Source of the DNA: Streptomyces rhizoryzae
Lineage (GTDB): Bacteria > Actinomycetota > Actinomycetes > Streptomycetales > Streptomycetaceae
Direction: 5' to 3'
DNA length: 64,000 nucleotides
NCBI RefSeq assembly: GCF_023155275.1
Contig: NZ_JALMUV010000003.1
Location: forward strand, 248,001 to 312,000
Shown one piece after another: positions 50,907-58,531 of the stretch. The notes under the pieces are model-generated. The model worked only from the letters and a program-made list of their open reading frames with translations, made no database searches and had not been told where the DNA came from. The translations under genes and the position numbers were made by a program. Each line of letters begins with the position of its first letter. Positions within the stretch are counted from its first letter, which is position 1.

Positions 50907-51806
50907 CTACCGCCAGTCGACGGCGAACGCGCGGGCCGGGTTGGTGACGTAAACGGCCGCGGCGACGTCCGGTCCGAGCTCCCGCTCGATGCGCGGCCGC
51001 AGGCCGGCGAGCAGGAACGGCATGCCGGGGCCGTCGGCGGTGGACCGGGCGGAGGCCAGTACGGTGTCGCCGCCCAGCAGCAGCCGGTCGGCGTGGCCGG
51101 CGTCGGCGAGCGCGCCCAGCGCACCCAGGAGCCGCCAGTCGGTGGGGTGGTGGGCGCGTGAGGGGCCGTCGAAGGCCAGGTAAGCGCCGGCCTCGGCGGC
51201 CTGCCGGTGCACGGCCGGGTCGGGGAAGCGGTGCAGGTGCCCCAGGATGACCCGGTGCGGTGGCACGCCGTGCGTGCCGCACAGCCGGTCGAGCACGTCG
51301 AGCGCGGCGCTCCCGGCCTCCAGGTGCACGCCGATGGGCGCGCCGGTGGCGTGGTGTGCCTCGGCGGCGGCCGCCATCACGTGGCGGGCGTGGCCGTCCA
51401 GCCGGTGGTACGCGCCCGCCACCTTGATCATTCCGGCGCGGACGGGCCCGGCGGTCAGCTCGCGGACGAACAGCTCCGCGAGCCCGCCCCGCACCTCCCG
51501 CAGCACCGCCTCGTCGTAGTGCCGGGCCTGGTGCATGCCGGTCGCGGCGACGACGTGGACGCCGGAGCGCCGCGACAGCCCCGGAAGGTCGGCCAGACGC
51601 GGCCCCATCCCCCACGGTGTCCACTGCGCCACCGCCCGCCCGCCGAGCGCCGCGAACGCCGTCAGTTCGCCGAGCGCCGCGTCGGCGTCGTCCAGTTCCT
51701 CCCCGGCGAGGACCGGCGAGCGGAGGAAGAGGTGGTCATGCGCATCGCACACACCGAGTTCACCGGGCGCGATGTCCCCGAGAACCGTCCGCACCGCGGG
51801 GCTCAT
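50907..51806 (-). CDS. Phosphotriesterase-family amidohydrolase (lactonase-like)
   Basis: A 299-residue binuclear-metal TIM barrel. All metal ligands can be placed: His23 and His25 in CDAHDHLF, carbamylated Lys128 in GMIKVAGAY, His161 in IGVHLEAG, His190 in VILGHLHRFPD and Asp247 in LLLGGDTV. PTE-family enzymes hydrolyse phosphotriesters, lactones (including acyl-homoserine lactones) or sugar-like substrates. ATG 51806 overlaps the preceding stop (ATGA), so it is coupled to the carboxymuconolactone-decarboxylase gene. The operon is divergent from a CGNR regulator across a duplicated operator. Confidence 0.86.
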   Translation of the reverse strand: MSPAVRTVLGDIAPGELGVCDAHDHLFLRSPVLAGEELDDADAALGELTAFAALGGRAVAQWTPWGMGPRLADLPGLSRRSGVHVVAATGMHQARHYDEAVLREVRGGLAELFVRELTAGPVRAGMIKVAGAYHRLDGHARHVMAAAAEAHHATGAPIGVHLEAGSAALDVLDRLCGTHGVPPHRVILGHLHRFPDPAVHRQAAEAGAYLAFDGPSRAHHPTDWRLLGALGALADAGHADRLLLGGDTVLASARSTADGPGMPFLLAGLRPRIERELGPDVAAAVYVTNPARAFAVDWR

Positions 51807-52219
51807 CGGGCGTCCTCGCCGTCCACGGCGCTGGACGCGGTGGCGGCGACACGCAACCCCGCCAGCGCCCGCGGCACCCCCGCATACGGCGCCAGATGCA
51901 CGAACACCTCGGCGACCTCCTGCCGCGTCATGCCCAGCCGCAACGCGGTACGCACATGGCCTGCGAGCTGCGGCTCCACGCCGCCGAGCGCGGCCAGCGC
52001 GGCGAGGTTGAGGAGCTGGCGGTCGCGCGGCGACAGCCCTTCGCGCCGGTAGGTGCCGCCGGACAGCGCGGTGACGATCCAGTCCGCGAACCCCGGCGCG
52101 GTCCGCTCCGGCCCCGGCAGCGCCGCCTGCTGCGTGGTCCCGTCCTGCACCACCTCCAGCAGGCGGTAGCCCGCCTCGCGGTCGAACCGCGCGGACGACA
52201 CCTGATCCACGACCGTCAT
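51803..52219 (-). CDS. Carboxymuconolactone-decarboxylase-family protein (non-CxxC)
   Basis: A 138-residue CMD-domain protein: RFDREAGYRLLEVV...FADWIVTALSGGTYRREGLSPRDRQLLNLAALAALGGVEPQLAGHVRTALRLGMTRQEVAEVFVHLAPYAGVPRALAGLRV. It has no CxxC, so it belongs to the true decarboxylase/isomerase-like branch, not AhpD; the VHLAPYAGVPRA segment carries the conserved His. It is the first gene of the operon with the phosphotriesterase-like gene, so the pair may open a lactone and process the product (inference). ATG 52219. Confidence 0.88.
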   Translation of the reverse strand: MTVVDQVSSARFDREAGYRLLEVVQDGTTQQAALPGPERTAPGFADWIVTALSGGTYRREGLSPRDRQLLNLAALAALGGVEPQLAGHVRTALRLGMTRQEVAEVFVHLAPYAGVPRALAGLRVAATASSAVDGEDAR

Positions 52220-52255
52220 GCCCGTACCCCCGTCCCGTAGCCACACCCAGAGCAT

Positions 52256-52274
52256 GTAACGCCTGAGCCGTTAC
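52256..52274. promoter_or_regulatory. Operator copy 1: GTAACG-CCTGAGC-CGTTAC
   Basis: A 19-bp palindrome 37 bases upstream of the CMD-gene start. It shares its arms with copy 2 (52291-52309); centres are 35 bp apart. Probable site of the CGNR protein for repressing the CMD operon. Confidence 0.7.
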
Positions 52275-52290
52275 AAGGACCGTAGCAGAT

Positions 52291-52309
52291 GTAACGCACG
52301 AGGCGTTAC
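52291..52309. promoter_or_regulatory. Operator copy 2: GTAACGC-ACGAG-GCGTTAC
   Basis: A perfect 7-bp-arm palindrome just upstream of the CGNR gene and overlapping a TACGCT -10-like hexamer (52307-52312) that ends six bases before ATG 52319, so binding here should repress the regulator's own leaderless promoter. Confidence 0.7.
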
Positions 52310-52318
52310 GCTCTCGGT

Positions 52319-52909
52319 ATGGCTTCCCGCGCCCCCGACGACAAGCTCGCGTTCCGCTTCGACTGCGGTGCCGTCTGGCTGAACCTGCTGGCCACCAAGG
52401 GCCGCAGCTTCAGCGACCGGCCGGTGGAACGGCTGACCACGCCCGCACGCCTCGCCACATGGCTCGACCACGGCGAACTCACCCCCGCACAGGCACCGGA
52501 CGCGGACGACCTGGACCAGGCGCGCGCGGTGCGGGAGACGCTGCGCGCCCTGGCGCTCGCGACGGTCGACGAGCAGCCGCCACCAGCCGACGCGGTCGCG
52601 GACCTGGCTGCATTCCTGGCCGGGCACCGCGACCCGGTGCGGCTGGTGGCGGACGGCCGGCTGCGGCGCGAGCCGCCCGCCACGGCCGGTGACGCGCTCG
52701 CCCGCATCGCCCGCCAGGCCGTCGACCAGCTGACCGGCCCCGACCGGCTCGCACTGAAGAAGTGCCAGGAATCCGACTGCCACGGCGTGTTCATCGACCC
52801 TCCCGGCCGACGGCGCTGGTGCCCGTCCCCGGCCTGCGCCAGCCGCGGACGCGTACGGGCCCTGCGCGCCCGCCGCGCCGCGGACCCCACCCACACCACC
52901 GACGACTGA
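52319..52909 (+). CDS. CGNR zinc-finger / ABATE-domain transcriptional regulator
   Basis: A 196-residue protein. The ABATE-type N-terminal domain is FRFDCGAVWLNLLATKGRSFSDRPVERLTTPARLATWLDHGEL... The C-terminal zinc finger is LKKCQESDCHGVFIDPPGRRRWCPSPACASRGRVRALRARR. The usual C-G-N-R is replaced by C-A-S-R, while the four Cys ligands and the flanking basic region remain. Such proteins are DNA-binding regulators of neighbouring genes. It is divergent from the CMD-phosphotriesterase operon, with two 19-bp palindromes between the starts, which gives it an obvious target. Probably leaderless. Confidence 0.86.
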   Translation: MASRAPDDKLAFRFDCGAVWLNLLATKGRSFSDRPVERLTTPARLATWLDHGELTPAQAPDADDLDQARAVRETLRALALATVDEQPPPADAVADLAAFLAGHRDPVRLVADGRLRREPPATAGDALARIARQAVDQLTGPDRLALKKCQESDCHGVFIDPPGRRRWCPSPACASRGRVRALRARRAADPTHTTDD

Positions 52910-53513
52910 GCGCCCCGGACGCCAGACCGCCCAGACCGCCCAGACCGGAACGGACCGGCGACACCTGCGGCACGACAGGGCAGGCAACAGTCCCCCCCTC
53001 GTCCAGCTGCACCTGTGCGTCGAGGAACCCGCCAGCGGCGTCGCGCTCCGCACCGTGGACGAGCCGCGGACCGCACGGCCAGGCAGCACAGGAACACCTC
53101 GGCCAACGGCGGCTGATCGAAGGCGAGGAGGCCGGCCACCTACGGACTCAACAGCCTCCGCGAGGAGGACGAGACCCTGACAGCGATGAAGGCTCGGCTG
53201 CTCCGCCGACGCCACCCTCCTCGTGCCAGCCATCCGTCCGGAGTCGGAGGCCCAGTGCGCCGACTCGACCTGGCCCACTGGAAGCTCCGCCACCACCCCT
53301 CCCACCCGTTCCCGCTAACGCCGCTCCAGAGCCTGCTCGTTGCCGGCATCGCCACTTCCGGCCTCCCGCTGCGAAGACGCTGCGCCAGCGGCCTACAGGA
53401 CGCCGCCGCCCCCTCCGTGGTCGGCACGCGGCGGATCCGGCCGGAGCCGGCCCCGCACCGGCGCCCTGGCCCGGCGCCGTGCTGTCCGGGGCCGGCCCGG
53501 CCTTGCGGCGGCG
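52910..53513. other. 600-base region without recognisable gene
   Basis: Between the CGNR gene (+) and the 3' end of the sigma/CAP gene (-). Several open frames run through it, but none keeps coding bias or shows a family motif. It may contain decayed DNA; I can identify nothing in it. Confidence 0.4.
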
Positions 53514-55148
53514 TTACTGCTCGGTGCCGAAGTCCTGCGTCCACCAGGGGCCACCCGCGCCGTTGTGCACTCCCACGCCGATGTTCTTGAAGGAGCAATT
53601 GAGGATGTTGGCTCGGTGGCCGGGGCTGTTCATCCACGATTCCATGACAGCCGTGGCGGTCTGCTGCCCTCGGGCGATGTTCTCGCCATAGGTGGACCAG
53701 CGATAGCCGGCGGCCGTTATGCGCTGGCCGGGGTCGGCGCCGTCGGGGTTGGAGTGGTCGAAGAAGTGGCGCGCGGCCATGTCATCGGAGTGGGACTGGG
53801 CCGCGTTCTGTAGTTGTGGATCTCCGGTGAGCGGGCTGCAGCCGGCGGCTGTTCGTTCCTTGTTCGCGAGCGCGACCACTTGGTCGACGACGCCAGTCGG
53901 TGCGGAGGGAGCATGGGTTGTTCTCGGCGGTACCGGGTGGCCGGGCTGGCGGCCGGTGGACGCGTTCTTGTGGGGGGTGGGGCTCGGTGCCTTGGCGGAT
54001 CGCGTCTCCTTCGGCTCCGGCGGTGACGCGGAGGGGGAGGGGGTTGCCGACAGGGACACACCCTCGTTACCTGGCGTGGCCAGGTCCACCACGGGCGCCG
54101 GCGTCCTCCGGCCGGCGCTGGAACTCTCGCCGCCGGTGCCGGAATCCGTGCCGAAGAACCACAGGCTTCCTCCGGCGACGCCGGTCCCGACGATGGCTGC
54201 GACGAGGGCTCGGCGCCGCCTGCGCCGTCGTACCCGGGACCGGCGCCGCGAGCCCGCCGTGACGCGTACGCCCCGCCCCCCAGTGCCGGAATCCGATCCG
54301 GTGCGGCCCCCCACGCCGGTGAGCGATCCGGCGGAGCCGACCGGATCAGATCCCACGGACCAAGCCGATGCTTTGGCAAGCAGTGCGGGTGACGCCGCCA
54401 CCAGCGCCAGGCCGGCCAGCAACCCGTCCGCGGGTATCAGCCCGCTCCACAGTCCACCGCAGCGGACGCAGCCCCGCGCGTGCCGGGCTATCCGCTTGCG
54501 CCACAGAGCCGAGGGCCTGCCGTCCCAGGAGGCCAGTACGACGCGCAGTTCCTCGCACAGCGGCCGCGCGTCGAGTGCTCGCACAACGACGCGAGCCGCC
54601 TCGAGCTGCGCCTTCATCCGCTGTACCCGGACGGCCGTGTGCTGAGGCGTCAGGTCCAGTGCGGCGGCCACCTCGGCCCGGGTCAGTTCGCCGGCGCACT
54701 CCAGCCACCACAGCGACAGCAGTCCCCTGTCGTCGGCCTCCAGCCAGCGTGTCGCCCGCGCCGTCTCCCGGCGCTGCCCGGTGAGCTGAAGCTGGACCAC
54801 CGTCAGGTCGGCGAAGTCCGCCCCCGGATCCGCCAGGTCCTCAGCTTCCTCCATCGCGCCCGGGGCCGAGCGCCGGCTGTGCCAGTACGCCCGGACCTGG
54901 TTCATGGCGATCGCCACCAGCCAGGAGCGGAAACGCTCAGGAGTACGCAGTCCGCCCAGTCCGTCCAAGGCCCGCAACAACGTCTCCTGGACCACGTCGT
55001 CGACATCCACCGAGCCGTTCAGCGCCCGGCCGACGATGTTGTAGACCAGCGGAAGGTAGGCGGTGACCAGTGCGTCCTGAGCTTGCGTATCGCCCTCTCG
55101 GGCGGCCGTGACCCATATCGCCGTCTCCACCGCGTCCTGCGTACTCAT
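53514..55148 (-). CDS. ECF sigma factor fused to a secreted CAP (SCP/PR-1) domain through membrane helix
   Basis: A 544-residue protein. Residues 20-95 are sigma region 2 (ALVTAYLPLVYNIVGRALNGSVDVDDVVQETLLRAL...WLVAIAMNQVRAYW), 130-195 region 4 (LTRAEVAAALDLTPQHTAVRVQRMKAQL). A CxxC segment (HARGCVRCGG, near 235) resembles an anti-sigma zinc finger. Hydrophobic stretches follow, then an Arg-rich stop and helix (RRRRRRRALVAAIVGTGVAGGSLWFF). A Ser/Pro-rich linker leads to a CAP domain, LANKERTAAGCSPLTGDPQLQNAAQSHSDDMAARHFFDHSNPDG...YGENIARG...SWMNSPGHRANILN. The sigma part would be held at the membrane with an external sensor or enzyme. ATG 55148 has AGGAAG seven bases before it. Confidence 0.85.
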   Translation of the reverse strand: MSTQDAVETAIWVTAAREGDTQAQDALVTAYLPLVYNIVGRALNGSVDVDDVVQETLLRALDGLGGLRTPERFRSWLVAIAMNQVRAYWHSRRSAPGAMEEAEDLADPGADFADLTVVQLQLTGQRRETARATRWLEADDRGLLSLWWLECAGELTRAEVAAALDLTPQHTAVRVQRMKAQLEAARVVVRALDARPLCEELRVVLASWDGRPSALWRKRIARHARGCVRCGGLWSGLIPADGLLAGLALVAASPALLAKASAWSVGSDPVGSAGSLTGVGGRTGSDSGTGGRGVRVTAGSRRRSRVRRRRRRRALVAAIVGTGVAGGSLWFFGTDSGTGGESSSAGRRTPAPVVDLATPGNEGVSLSATPSPSASPPEPKETRSAKAPSPTPHKNASTGRQPGHPVPPRTTHAPSAPTGVVDQVVALANKERTAAGCSPLTGDPQLQNAAQSHSDDMAARHFFDHSNPDGADPGQRITAAGYRWSTYGENIARGQQTATAVMESWMNSPGHRANILNCSFKNIGVGVHNGAGGPWWTQDFGTEQ

Positions 55149-55309
55149 ACCCATGCTTCCTGTCATCGAGCCCGGACGGTCTTGTCCGATACCTGGGAGA
55201 CCGTTCGGCACCACTCGGATAACAGTTCCACGAAAATGAGTTTCAGACGGCGCCCCGCAGACGCTGGGCCCGGCATCGTCCGCGACGACGAAACCACCTC
55301 CGCGACAGC

Positions 55310-56475
55310 TACTGAGTTTGTAGGCGTGGTGTCGTCATGCTGGTCTGTCTGTCGTTCGCTTGTGTCCGGTCGTGGCCAGGCATCCGTCGGTGAGGTCACT
55401 GCGGTGTGGGATGCGGCGGAGGCTGTGGCGTATGTGGCGTATCAGGTGGTCGGGATCGGTGAAGGCGGTGTTGGCCTGGCTGCTGCGTCGCAGGAGCGAC
55501 CGGATGCCTTCGACCGGGTTGAGGTCAGGTGCATGGGGCGGCAGGAGTAGGCGGTGATCCAGTCGTGGGCATCGATGAAGGCACGGAGCCGGTGGTCCGT
55601 GTGCACGTTGAGGTGGTCCCGGATGAGCACGAGGGGGCGCCGAGTTGGTGGTGGGCCCCGCGCAGTAGGTCGCGGTAGTCGGTCCAGGCGAAACGTCGCC
55701 GCCCGGCGCGTTTGTGGTCCCGGTGGCGCTCGGGCCGGTAGATCAGGCGGAGGGTTCACCGTCCTTGGAGCAGGTCAGTGCGGCGACCGAGAAGCGACGC
55801 TGAGATACGCCCTCGCGCCCGGACGACAGGTGTGTGTCCGCGTTTGGACCAGGTGCGGGAGGTCGGCGGCGTCATGGAGAACCCGGCTTCGTCTTCGAAG
55901 ACCAGCCAGGCTCCCCTCGCCGCCGCGGTCTTTTGCGGTTGGCCAGGTTTCCTTCACCCAGCCGGCCACCGCCTGCTCGTCGCGTTCGGTCGCGCGCCGG
56001 GAGGGGACCTGGTGGCTCCACCCGTGCCGCCGACGCATCTGGGCGATGCCTGAAAGGGTGAGGGGCGTGTGGAACCACCGGCCGATGAGCGTTTTGATTC
56101 GCTCCAGAGTCCAGGTCTGATCCGGCCAGCCGTGGGAAACAGGCCCTTTGGCCCACTCCTGCTCCCGCACGGCGAACAGTGCCTCGCTCAGCTTCGGACG
56201 CCTCGCAGAGCCCTTCGACTGCAAGGCGGCCCGCCCGCCGTCCCACCACGACCGGCACCATCGCTGCACCGACCGCACGCCGACCCGTAACTCGTCGGCG
56301 ATCACACCATTGCTCCGCCCACCGGCGAACCTCTCGGCCGCCTCCATGCGGAGACACTCGCGAAACGTCCGCCGTTCAGCAGTCAGGCCCCACCCTGCGG
56401 ATACCTCATGAACATGAAGTACCGCGACGACCACCACCTGTCAGCCCCCGCGACACCACGCCTACAAACTCAGTA
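55310..56475 (-). mobile_element. IS630-family insertion sequence with intact ends
   Basis: Perfect 25-bp terminal inverted repeats: TACTGAGTTTGTAGGCGTGG... at 55310-55334 and its complement at 56451-56475, with TA at each outer edge, the target duplication typical of IS630/Tc1 elements. The element between the TA pairs is about 1.16 kb, the normal length. It sits 160 bases upstream of the sigma/CAP gene and next to the broken TOPRIM gene. The transposase inside is frameshifted. Confidence 0.85.
55335..56437 (-). pseudogene. IS630 transposase, frames disrupted
   Basis: The first part (56437 to about 55930) gives the winged HTH domains: RTFRECLRMEAAERFAGGRSNGVIADELRVGVRSVQRWCRSWWDGGRAAL... 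and ALFAVREQEWAKGPVSHGWPDQTWTLERIKTLIGRWF. Near 55930 (GCAAAAGACCG) a +1 shift is needed to reach the catalytic part GAWLVFEDEAGFSMTPP (first Asp of DDE). Further one-base losses are needed before LVLIRDHLNVHTDHRLRAFIDAHDW and PDLNPVEGI. Some IS630 elements use programmed frameshifting, but the later breaks cannot be programmed, so no active enzyme is encoded as read. Confidence 0.75.
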
Positions 56476-56530
56476 ACCCCTGCGCTCGTCTGCTGTCGAG
56501 CACCGTCGAAACGGCAGTCCGCCTGCGACC

Positions 56531-57146
56531 TCACAGGCTCGCCAGGAGGCCGTCGAGCGAGGGCGGTGTCCGGTCCGGTGCGAGGGCCTCCACAAGGAGA
56601 CGGCCGTAGCGGATCGTGCGGCCCTTCCTTGTGCCGAGGAAGCGCCGCATCTGCTGATGCCGGCACCGGTCGTGCTGTGCGGGCTGGCACCGGAAGGTCT
56701 GCCAGGCGCGGAAGTCGCCCTCGGCGCGGAGGACCTCCTCGACTCCTGCCGTGCCGAGCGCGCGGATGAGTTCGTCCTCCAGATCCTCGGTGCCTACGTA
56801 GATGTCCTGGAGCGGCGCCTGGATTCGTGTCAGGCCGCCTCGTAGAAGCCCCGTTCGCCTTCGTCGCAGAGTCCGGTCAGGCGCAGACCGAGACCGGGTG
56901 GCCCGAGGAGGCCGGCATAGCGATCGACGCTCATCGCCCCGCCCATCGGTACGACACACACTCCCTGGGCGGCCAGATCCCGGCCACGCCGGACGCCAGC
57001 GCCTCGACGGCCGCGAGATCGCTCAGCCCTTCCAGGAGTACCGCGGTCCGTACCCCCAGGCTTTCCGCCAGATCGCGCGCCGGCCCGTCGGGACCGCCCC
57101 TCGCCCACCTGGTGACCGCAGCCTGGAACGCCCTCATGTCCGCCAT
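56531..57146 (-). pseudogene. OLD-type TOPRIM-domain (DUF2813-like) protein, frameshifted
   Basis: Three frames make one protein: MADMRAFQAAVTRWARGGPDGPARDLAESLGVRTAVLLEGLSDLAAVEALAS, then (after one missing C near 56989-56992) RRGRDLAAQGVCVVPMGGAMSVDRYAGLLGPPGLGLRLTGLCDEGERGFYEAA, then (after one missing C near 56832-56836) LTRIQAPLQDIYVGTEDLEDELIRALGTAGVEEVLRAEGDFRAWQTF...RKGRTIRYGRLLVEAL. The E-G-x-S-D and L-C-D motifs are the TOPRIM nuclease/primase core as in OLD-family proteins; second-strand Glu/Asp are all present. With two bases restored, a 205-residue TOPRIM protein results. Confidence 0.75.
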
Positions 57147-57474
57147 GGGAGGAGTCTGCACGTCCACCGGTGGCGTGGCACGAGATTGTTCGACGGCCTT
57201 GTCAAGGGACAGCGGGAGTCCCCCGGGGATGGACTTTTGCTCTCCCCCTCCTGCTGGACGCCCGTTCAGTCCGGCCGGCAGATCACCCTGCACGAGGACC
57301 GAACCGTGGCCGTGCCCGCGGTCGTTGGGGAGGTTCACCGCCCGGCAGTCATGGCCGGAGGTGACGTGGCCGGGCACTGGCGGCAGGATGCCGGCAGAAG
57401 GTCACTCAGGCAGCCGGGGCCGACAGCGGCACGGCCAGCGGCCCCGGGGGACGAACCCGGGGCCGGGGTGAGCA
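57147..57474. other. Intergenic region with terminator at right end
   Basis: 328 bases upstream of the TOPRIM gene and downstream of the DUF2690-type gene. No convincing frame. It contains the hairpin described at 57440-57464. Confidence 0.4.
57440..57464 (-). terminator. Hairpin terminator of the DUF2690-type gene
   Basis: GGCCCCGGG-GGACGAA-CCCGGGGCC, a perfect 9-bp stem ending 11 bases after the stop codon at 57475. Confidence 0.7.
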
Positions 57475-57885
57475 TCAGTAGCTGTGGGTACAGTCGACGT
57501 TTTTCCCCCACATACCGCACGCCCACGCCTTCACGTCCTGGTCATTGACCATGACACTGAAGAAGCGGCCGCTGCCGTACGTGGTGTACTGCTTGCCCTT
57601 GCCCTGGGCGTTCTTGATCTGGATTTTGGAGCCCGAGGGGGCGTTGATCACGAAGCGGCCCCACGCGGCGCGGCACGAGGGGCTGTAACGCAGCTCCATG
57701 GCCGTGATCGGGCCGCTGCCCTCGGCCACCGTGCGGGCGTCGTTGGCGCAGGTCGTACGGGCAGGGTTCAGGCCGTTGCAGGAGGAGCCGTGGCAGCGGA
57801 TGGTGGCGGAGGCGGAGGGCACGGCGACCAGGCCGCTGGCCAGCAGCGCTCCGGTGCCCAGGAGGACGGCTGCGAGGTGCTTCAT
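57475..57885 (-). CDS. Secreted DUF2690-family protein
   Basis: A 136-residue exported protein: signal peptide MKHLAAVLLGTGALLASGLVAVPSASA (27 residues), then TIRCHGSSCNGLNPARTTCANDARTVAEG...MELRYSPSCRAAWGRFVIN..., with six Cys (three disulfides likely). Those are the C-x-G-x-x-C-x-G-x-x-P ... S-x-x-C-x-A-x-W-A-R-motifs of DUF2690, which is common in Streptomyces exoproteins. Function unknown. ATG 57885. It is the last of three tandem minus-strand secreted-protein genes. Confidence 0.87.
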   Translation of the reverse strand: MKHLAAVLLGTGALLASGLVAVPSASATIRCHGSSCNGLNPARTTCANDARTVAEGSGPITAMELRYSPSCRAAWGRFVINAPSGSKIQIKNAQGKGKQYTTYGSGRFFSVMVNDQDVKAWACGMWGKNVDCTHSY

Positions 57886-57918
57886 GGGATGCCTTTCGGT
57901 TCGGGCCGGGTCGGAGGG

Positions 57919-58443
57919 TCAGGAGCTGGCGGCGGAGGTACAGGCGGAGCTGCCGCCGCAGTAGGTGATGTCCCAGTGGTTGCGCTCGCGGGCGTAGACG
58001 TTGCCCGCCGAGGAGCGATAGCGCACCGCGCCGTCACCCCGGTTGGAGATGTGGGTGAAGCTCCTGGTGATGTAGTTGCTTGCGCAGGTGTTCGGGGTGA
58101 TGTCGACCTTGTAGCCGTTGTAGTGGCTGTACGTGCCCGAGGCGTGTCCCACCTCGGTGCCGCCCGTGACATTAATCGCGCAACCACTGGCACGTTTGAG
58201 GGTTTTGAGTCCGTCGACGGTGGCCTGGTTGATCTGTTCGAGCGAGGTGCAGCTGGCGTTGGAGCGGGTGTTGCAGTTGCCGCTGGACGACCAGGTGACC
58301 CCGGCCGCGCGCAGCTGGGAGGCGGCGGCGGACTGCGAGAGCTTGGTGACGGCGAACGCGTTGCCGGGCAGGGCGAGCACGGTGGCGGCACCGATGGCCG
58401 CGGCGGCGAGGCCGAGACGGCGGATGCTGCGGATGGTGGGCAT
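57919..58443 (-). CDS. Secreted protein, possible M15-like peptidase
   Basis: A 174-residue exported protein: signal MPTIRSIRRLGLAAAAIGAATVLALPGNAFA (31 residues). The mature part has paired Cys (GNCNTRSNASCTSLEQI; SGCAIN...NTCASN; TYCGGSSAC). The segment EVGHASGTYSHYNGYKVDITPN (His-x2-Gly-x3-Asp) and the late RNHWDITYCG (His-x-Asp) resemble the zinc motifs of D-Ala-D-Ala peptidases of family M15. The neighbouring gene is a GH25 muramidase, so a cell-wall peptidase fits the context; this is inference. ATG 58443. It lies 33 bases upstream of the DUF2690-type gene. Confidence 0.72.
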   Translation of the reverse strand: MPTIRSIRRLGLAAAAIGAATVLALPGNAFAVTKLSQSAAASQLRAAGVTWSSSGNCNTRSNASCTSLEQINQATVDGLKTLKRASGCAINVTGGTEVGHASGTYSHYNGYKVDITPNTCASNYITRSFTHISNRGDGAVRYRSSAGNVYARERNHWDITYCGGSSACTSAASS

Positions 58444-58531
58444 GGCGAATTCTCCTTTTTTGGAGCGGTATTGGTCGGGGGTCGGGGGTCGTGGTTCGCG
58501 GAGCGGCAGGGCTGTTCGGCTGCCGACGGGG

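Noticed and set aside
53140..53637. Open frames in the 52.9-53.5 kb gap
   Set aside because: No coding bias kept for more than about 40 codons and no recognisable family.
55900..55945. Programmed frameshift making an active IS630 transposase
   Set aside because: One shift at GCAAAAG could be programmed, but at least two more breaks follow in the catalytic part.
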